The notes under the pieces were generated by a model that was not told where the DNA came from, searched no databases, and was given only the letters and a program-made list of their open reading frames with translations. Source: Vreelandella venusta (GTDB taxonomy: Bacteria > Pseudomonadota > Gammaproteobacteria > Pseudomonadales > Halomonadaceae). From it: 51,139 nt of DNA. The translations under genes were made by a program, and so were the position numbers. The stretch covers positions 1-51,139 of the forward strand of contig NZ_BJUL01000022.1 in the NCBI RefSeq assembly GCF_007989605.1, read 5' to 3'. This document shows, piece by piece, positions 47,310 through 51,139 of the stretch (its first letter is position 1; every line of letters starts with the position of its first letter).

Positions 47310-47550
47310 ATTGCTACGCCCTCTTTCTCAACACATTAAAGTCAAAATAGGTACTAAAATTCTGTGCAAGCTTACTACTAAATACTCTTCCCGTGTGCAG
47401 CCAGCTGCCTTGCTGCAAACGTTGCAACGACTTTTTTTCTGGCAACAAGAGCTGCTCAAGCAATCGTCAGAACCAATCACTAAAAAAAGCCATTGACTCA
47501 GAAAATAAACCTAAATTATTGCATTAAAACATGAAATAGAATGGCACTCA
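47310..47550. other. Upstream part of the ribE-metN intergenic region
   Basis: About 240 nt upstream of ribE and before the metN promoter. I see no convincing ORF and no known motif. The ribE ATG at 47309 has a purine-rich ribosome site (GAAAGAGGG) 8 nt upstream. Confidence 0.4.
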
Positions 47551-47579
47551 TTGACAAGACACCCGCTTCTCTTTAGACT
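47551..47579 (+). promoter_or_regulatory. Sigma-70 promoter of metNIQ leader
   Basis: A perfect -35 box TTGACA (47551-47556), a 17-bp spacer and TAGACT (47574-47579). Transcription should start near 47586, about 10 nt before the aptamer. Confidence 0.75.
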
Positions 47580-47596
47580 TTCGCCGCAAATGTAAT

Positions 47597-47666
47597 GACG
47601 CCGATTTGTACCCAGATTGCGGGCGTCCACTAAGCCAATGGCTTGGTGAAGTGCAGCTAAAAGGGT
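47597..47666 (+). ncRNA. SAM-II-type riboswitch aptamer in the metN leader
   Basis: Stem P1 pairs GACGCC (47597-47602) with GGCGTC (47622-47627). Its loop reads GATTTGTACCCAGATTGCG, close to the SAM-II loop GAUUUAACCGUAUUGC. The conserved 3' strand GCTAAAAGGG is at 47656-47665. GGGT (47663-47666) can pair with ACCC (47610-47613) in the loop, giving the H-type pseudoknot of SAM-II. Between P1 and the conserved strand an extra 9-bp hairpin is inserted (CACTAAGCC 47628-47636 with GGCTTGGTG 47640-47648, loop AAT). It lies upstream of a methionine importer and downstream of a promoter, as expected for methionine control. The SAM-V class shares this core and is the main alternative. Confidence 0.82.
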
Positions 47667-47681
47667 GTGTCCAGCGTTGAT

Positions 47682-47708
47682 GGCCACCCGCAAGGGTGGC
47701 CTTTTTTT
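47682..47708 (+). terminator. Intrinsic terminator (riboswitch expression platform) before metN
   Basis: GGCCACCC pairs perfectly with GGGTGGCC around a GCAA loop, followed by seven T's (47702-47708). The 5' arm CACCC (47685-47689) can instead pair with GGGTG (47663-47667) of the aptamer, so termination and the alternative fold exclude each other. It ends 62 nt before the metN ATG. Confidence 0.9.
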
Positions 47709-47770
47709 ATTTCCCGCCCTACGCTTGCTCCCTCGCACTCCGTCTTCGGCCTACCGTTAAGGCAGACGCT

Positions 47771-48814
47771 ATGATTGAAATTAGCAACGTTAGTAAAACC
47801 TATGGCACTGGCAATAGTGCCGTTCATGCCCTAAAAGATGTCAATTTAACAATCCCCAAAGGCACCATTCACGGCGTTATTGGCCTTTCAGGCGCTGGCA
47901 AGTCGACTCTTATTCGCTGTGTCAACCTGCTTGAACGCCCAAGCACTGGCAGCGTATCAGTTGATGGCCAGGAAATGACCCGCCTGAGCCGCGGCGAATT
48001 AAACCGCGCCCGACACCGTATTGGAATGATTTTCCAGCATTTCAATCTGCTAACAACACGTACGGTATTTGATAATGTGGCACTTCCCCTTGAGTTAATG
48101 GGTGAAAGCCGCAGTGCTATAAAAGAGCGCGTATTGCCACTACTGGAGCTGGTGGGCCTGGCCGATAAAGCCAAGCAGTATCCAGCCCAGCTTTCTGGCG
48201 GCCAGAAACAGCGTGTCGCCATCGCCCGCGCACTGGCCAGCAAACCCAACGTCTTACTGTGCGATGAAGCCACTTCAGCGCTAGACCCCCAGACCACCAG
48301 TTCTATTCTTGAGCTGTTGAGAGAAATTAATCAGCAGCTCGGTATCACCATTTTGTTGATTACTCACGAAATGGAAGTTGTGAAGTCTATTTGTCATCGA
48401 GTAAGCCTGATCTCTAATGGTGAGCTAGTGGAAGATGCTGAAGTTGGTAATTTCTTCACTGCGCCTATCACACAGTTGGGCAGGGAGTTCCTGAACGACT
48501 TTTTGCAGCTAAGCCCGCCTAAAGAACTGATCGAACGTTTAAGCGATACACCTAGCGAACACACCCACCCCGTTGTTCGGCTAACGTTTTCCGGTGATGC
48601 TGTTTCGACGCCGCTTATCTCACGCCTAGCCCGGGAGTGCAGCGTTGATGTCAGCATACTCCAGGCAAAGGTCGAGTCCATTCAAGACCGCACCTTAGGG
48701 CTGATGATTGCAGAACTGCTTGGCAGCCCCGCGCAAACTCAGGAAGCAATGGCTTATTTAGAAGCACATCAACTACAGGTAGAGGTACTTGGTCATGTCC
48801 AGCGCAATGTTTGA
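47771..48814 (+). CDS. metN: Methionine ABC transporter ATP-binding protein MetN
   Basis: A 347-residue ATPase of the D/L-methionine importer. Walker A is GLSGAGKST, the signature is LSGGQKQR, and Walker B is VLLCDEATSALD. A C-terminal NIL domain (about residues 270-345) binds methionine and gives trans-inhibition of transport in E. coli. ATG 47771 follows AAGGCA; a longer frame upstream enters the leader and is rejected. It is the first gene of metNIQ under the SAM-II-type leader. Its stop overlaps the metI start by 20 nt. Confidence 0.95.
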   Translation: MIEISNVSKTYGTGNSAVHALKDVNLTIPKGTIHGVIGLSGAGKSTLIRCVNLLERPSTGSVSVDGQEMTRLSRGELNRARHRIGMIFQHFNLLTTRTVFDNVALPLELMGESRSAIKERVLPLLELVGLADKAKQYPAQLSGGQKQRVAIARALASKPNVLLCDEATSALDPQTTSSILELLREINQQLGITILLITHEMEVVKSICHRVSLISNGELVEDAEVGNFFTAPITQLGREFLNDFLQLSPPKELIERLSDTPSEHTHPVVRLTFSGDAVSTPLISRLARECSVDVSILQAKVESIQDRTLGLMIAELLGSPAQTQEAMAYLEAHQLQVEVLGHVQRNV

Positions 48815-49448
48815 TCTTATTTTACAAGCCACGCTGGATACGCTCTACATGGTGGCTATTTCAGGCGTGATTGCCACCCTGCTCGGCTTGCCGCTTGGCG
48901 TCATGCTCTACGTCACTCGTCCTCGTCAGATATTAGCCATGCCTGCACTCAATCAAGTGCTAGGTATTGTTACCAATATTGGCCGCTCAATTCCGTTCAT
49001 CATTTTGATGGTGGCGATCATCCCGTTCACTCGCATGCTGGTCGGCACCTCTATTGGTATTAATGCCGCCTCAGTGCCGTTAACTATTGCCGCTATTCCA
49101 TTTGTGGCTCGGCTAATCGAAGGTGCGCTTAACGAGATATCGCCAGGGCTTATTGAATCTGCCCAATCAATGGGCGCAACACCTTGGCAGATCATAACTA
49201 AGGTACTGATCCCTGAGGCAAGGGGCGGGATTATTACGGGGCTGACGATCACGTTAGTGACACTGGTCAGTTACTCTGCCATGGCGGGCGCCGTAGGTGG
49301 CGGTGGCTTGGGCGACTTAGGCATTCGCTATGGCTATAACCGCTTCAACCCCACCATTATGTTAATTACCGTCGTTATACTGGTGGTGATGGTTCAAGGC
49401 TTCCAAAGCCTAGGCGACTATTTGGTACGCAAAAGTGATCGCAAGTGA
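48795..49448 (+). CDS. metI: Methionine ABC transporter permease MetI
   Basis: A 217-residue inner-membrane permease with about five helices. The coupling motif EAARG-like GLIESAQSMGATPWQIITKVLIPEARGG that contacts the ATPase is visible near residue 115-142. ATG 48795 (MSSAMFDL) lies inside the metN end with GAGGT upstream; a TTG 6 nt earlier is less likely. It forms the channel with MetN and receives methionine from MetQ. Length is standard. Confidence 0.94.
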   Translation: MSSAMFDLILQATLDTLYMVAISGVIATLLGLPLGVMLYVTRPRQILAMPALNQVLGIVTNIGRSIPFIILMVAIIPFTRMLVGTSIGINAASVPLTIAAIPFVARLIEGALNEISPGLIESAQSMGATPWQIITKVLIPEARGGIITGLTITLVTLVSYSAMAGAVGGGGLGDLGIRYGYNRFNPTIMLITVVILVVMVQGFQSLGDYLVRKSDRK

Positions 49449-49562
49449 CGATAGTCTGCACCTTTTATCGGCATAGTCGAATATAACCAAAACGCATTAG
49501 AATTTTATTTCTTATTGCCGCATAATCACATCCAACCTTTACCGAGCCACAGGAGTGACACC

Positions 49563-50354
49563 ATGCAAAAACTACTTATCGGCAGCCTGACTGCCTTAGC
49601 ACTTGCGGTTAACGTTGCCAACGCAGAGACACGCACCATCAAAATGGGCACTGTGGCAGGTCCGGAAACCGAAGTTATGCAAGTGGCGGCTCGTATTGCC
49701 AAAGAAGAGTATGACCTAGACGTTGAGATTATTGAGTTCACCGACTATGTCACGCCGAATGCTGCCCTCGCCGATGGCAGCTTAGACGCGAACGCCTATC
49801 AGCACGAACCGTACCTACAGGCGATGGTCAATGACCGTGGATACGATCTTGCTATTGCGGGCTACACCTTCGTTTACCCGATCGGCGCTTATTCTGAAAA
49901 GTACGACAGCATCGAAGCGCTGCCCGATGGTGCTCAAATCGCGCTGCCCAACGACCCATCTAATGAAGGGCGTGCACTTATTCTGATGCACAACCAGGGC
50001 CTGATCACCCTGAATGATCCGAGCAACCTGGAAGCCACCCCCATCGACATCGCTGAAAACCCACGCAACTTTCGCTTCCGCGAAATTGAAGCGGCACAAC
50101 TACCCCGTGTACTCCCAGACGTCGACATGGCGTTCATTAACAATACGTTCGCCCAACCGGCTGGCTTGAGCTTGAGTGACGCGATCATCAAGGAAGGTCC
50201 TGAGTCTCCCTACGTCAACTTGATTGCGGTACGGGGCGGAGACGAAGATCGTGAAGAAATCCGTCAACTTGTTGACGCTTATCAGCGCGATGAGGTCATC
50301 GAAAAAGCAGAAGAACTGTTTAAGGGCGCAGCTGTACCCGGCTGGATCGAATAA
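49563..50354 (+). CDS. metQ: Methionine-binding periplasmic protein MetQ (no lipobox)
   Basis: A 263-residue substrate-binding protein of the NlpA/MetQ family. The mature part starts TRTIKMGTVAGPE, and DANAYQHEPYLQAM, IALPNDPSNEGRALILM and INNTFAQPAGL are family stretches. The signal peptide (MQKLLIGSLTALALAVNVANA) ends in Ala-Asn-Ala with no lipobox Cys, whereas E. coli MetQ is a lipoprotein. It is therefore predicted to be soluble in the periplasm. ATG 49563 follows GGAG. It is the third gene of metNIQ, 114 nt after metI. Confidence 0.93.
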   Translation: MQKLLIGSLTALALAVNVANAETRTIKMGTVAGPETEVMQVAARIAKEEYDLDVEIIEFTDYVTPNAALADGSLDANAYQHEPYLQAMVNDRGYDLAIAGYTFVYPIGAYSEKYDSIEALPDGAQIALPNDPSNEGRALILMHNQGLITLNDPSNLEATPIDIAENPRNFRFREIEAAQLPRVLPDVDMAFINNTFAQPAGLSLSDAIIKEGPESPYVNLIAVRGGDEDREEIRQLVDAYQRDEVIEKAEELFKGAAVPGWIE

Positions 50355-50379
50355 ACAGTACGGTATTCTCTATCGATGT

Positions 50380-50409
50380 CATCAGGCCAGCCTTAGGGCT
50401 GGCCTGATG
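50380..50409 (+). terminator. Terminator hairpin of metNIQ
   Basis: A perfect 13-bp stem of CATCAGGCCAGCC (50380-50392) and its complement (50397-50409) around loop TTAG. Only a short T-run follows (TGTTT), so some read-through into msrC is possible. Confidence 0.75.
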
Positions 50410-50433
50410 TGTTTAACCCTATAAGGAATTCGT

Positions 50434-50907
50434 ATGCATAGTGTTGATTATGCGTTGCTTAATCGGCAGCTTGAAGCTCTGCTAGACACACGTGATTGGC
50501 TAACCAACAGCGCACAAACTTGCGCCTTTATTCAACATGCCCTGAGCGACATCAACTGGGCGGGGTTCTATTTACAGCGCCAGCCCAACCAGCTCAGCCT
50601 TGGACCATTTCAGGGTAAACCTGCCTGCCACCCAATCCCCTTCAGCAAAGGCGTTTGCGGGGCTGCTGCCCGCCAACAAACTACCCAACGGGTTGATGAC
50701 GTTCACGCTATTGCTGATCACATCGCCTGCGATGCTGACTCTCGCTCAGAGCTCGTTGCTCCCATTGTAATCGACGGCTATCTCTGGGGAGTGCTCGACC
50801 TAGACAGCCCCCAGCACGCACGCTTTAGTCAAGAAGATCAGGCGGGCATTGAGGCACTGGTGGCGACGTTTATTCGCCAGACTGACCTCCCTCTCTTTCT
50901 CGACTAG
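50434..50907 (+). CDS. msrC: Free methionine-(R)-sulfoxide reductase (GAF domain)
   Basis: A 157-residue GAF-domain enzyme that reduces free methionine-R-sulfoxide to methionine. The three catalytic-region Cys are at 65 (GPFQGKPAC), 75 (KGVCGAA) and 99 (HIACDADSRSE), matching the fRMsr pattern. The ATG at 50434 follows AAGGAA. It stands 24 nt after the metNIQ terminator hairpin, so it may share transcription with the methionine importer and repair imported oxidised methionine. A bidirectional terminator follows. Confidence 0.94.
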   Translation: MHSVDYALLNRQLEALLDTRDWLTNSAQTCAFIQHALSDINWAGFYLQRQPNQLSLGPFQGKPACHPIPFSKGVCGAAARQQTTQRVDDVHAIADHIACDADSRSELVAPIVIDGYLWGVLDLDSPQHARFSQEDQAGIEALVATFIRQTDLPLFLD

Positions 50908-50942
50908 CTTTTCTATCGACTAACTTATCGATTAGCCATAAA

Positions 50943-50972
50943 AAAAGCCCCATGCTGAAGCATAGGGCTTTT
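50943..50972. terminator. Bidirectional intrinsic terminator after msrC / tRNA-Val
   Basis: AAAAGCCC-C-ATGC pairs with GCAT-A-GGGCTTTT around a TGAA loop, with one mismatch in the middle of the stem. A- and T-tracts on the two flanks allow it to serve msrC on the plus strand and the tRNA-Val unit on the minus strand. Confidence 0.85.
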
Positions 50973-50979
50973 AAGTATT

Positions 50980-51055
50980 TGGTAGGACCAGGCGGATTTG
51001 AACCGCCGACCTCCACGATGTCAACGTGGCGCTCTAACCAACTGAGCTATGGTCC
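50980..51055 (-). tRNA. tRNA-Val (anticodon GAC)
   Basis: A 76-nt cloverleaf on the minus strand. The acceptor starts GGACCAT and pairs with the 3' TGGTCC. The D arm is AGCTCAGTTGGTTAGAGC and the anticodon stem-loop is CCACG-TTGACAT-CGTGG with anticodon GAC (template 51020-51022). The T arm is GGCGGTTCAAATCCGCC. The 3' CCA is encoded (TGG at 50980-50982 on the plus strand). GAC reads GUC and GUU (Val). An identical copy follows upstream on the same strand. Confidence 0.95.
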
Positions 51056-51087
51056 TATAAGTAACTAGCTGCACATAACACGAAATA

Positions 51088-51139
51088 TGGTAGGACCAGG
51101 CGGATTTGAACCGCCGACCTCCACGATGTCAACGTGGCG
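51088..51139 (-). tRNA. tRNA-Val (anticodon GAC), second copy, truncated by the window end
   Basis: The 3' 52 nt, including encoded CCA, T arm, variable loop and anticodon arm, are base-for-base the same as the first copy. The 5' part (acceptor 5' strand and D arm) lies beyond the window. The gap to the first copy is 32 nt, so the two probably come from one precursor transcript. Confidence 0.93.

Noticed and set aside
47310..47500. FMN riboswitch before ribE
   Set aside because: The conserved AGGGUGAAAUUCCC and related blocks are absent on the minus strand.
1..51139. Prophage, transposon or defence island
   Set aside because: No transposase, integrase, phage structural gene, restriction or toxin-antitoxin pair was recognised, and gene content is housekeeping throughout.

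Overview
This window reads as core chromosome of a halophilic or marine gammaproteobacterium, most likely Halomonadaceae (Halomonas/Vreelandella-like). That placement is my inference. It rests on moderate base composition, a psrA/lexA/nagZ neighbourhood like that of Pseudomonas, acnB, pqiABC, purU, a MiaE tRNA hydroxylase and family-level resemblance of most proteins. I see no insertion sequence, phage gene, integrase or CRISPR array. Almost every gene is intact and densely packed.

Left part (1-14.9 kb). The left edge carries what looks like the promoter and boxA of a ribosomal RNA operon that runs leftward out of the window. Next, on the minus strand, come an adenine/adenosine deaminase, the cydDC thiol exporter with a small CydA-like membrane ORF in front of it, and a Ca/Na antiporter. 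On the plus strand follow pqiABC (MCE-type envelope lipid transport), the RNA helicase rhlE behind a strongly structured leader, a small conserved-looking unknown gene, an MFS transporter, a 14-bp tandem repeat array, type I asparaginase and a DUF2789 protein.

Middle (14.9-31 kb). A queuosine operon holds queC, queE, a two-domain QueD-like protein and a YkgJ Cys-cluster protein, joined by 1-4 nt overlaps. Facing it is a giant 1301-residue SARP/degenerate-cyclase/STAND-ATPase/TPR regulator that sits directly behind miaE. After these come acnB, rraA, a membrane-anchored glycerophosphodiesterase and ppsA, with the PEP-synthase regulator ppsR divergent from ppsA.

Right-middle (31-41.4 kb). Here lie hpt, nagZ, a YkuD enzyme without a signal peptide, psrA (with a matching operator) and lexA (with two SOS-like boxes), then a CbiM-like permease, purU and a ribonuclease J-type enzyme. 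A molybdopterin cluster has mobB, a MoaC-MoaD fusion, and moaE.

Right part (41.4-51.1 kb). A nucleobase salvage and uptake block contains uraA/upp, ung, gpt, apt and an NCS2 purine permease, followed by a lone riboflavin synthase. The metNIQ methionine importer follows, and behind it the free methionine-R-sulfoxide reductase msrC. The metN leader carries a consensus promoter, a recognisable SAM-II-type aptamer with an inserted hairpin, and a perfect intrinsic terminator with a competing antiterminator. I regard this as the most interesting element of the window. Two identical tRNA-Val(GAC) genes close the right edge, the second cut by the window end.
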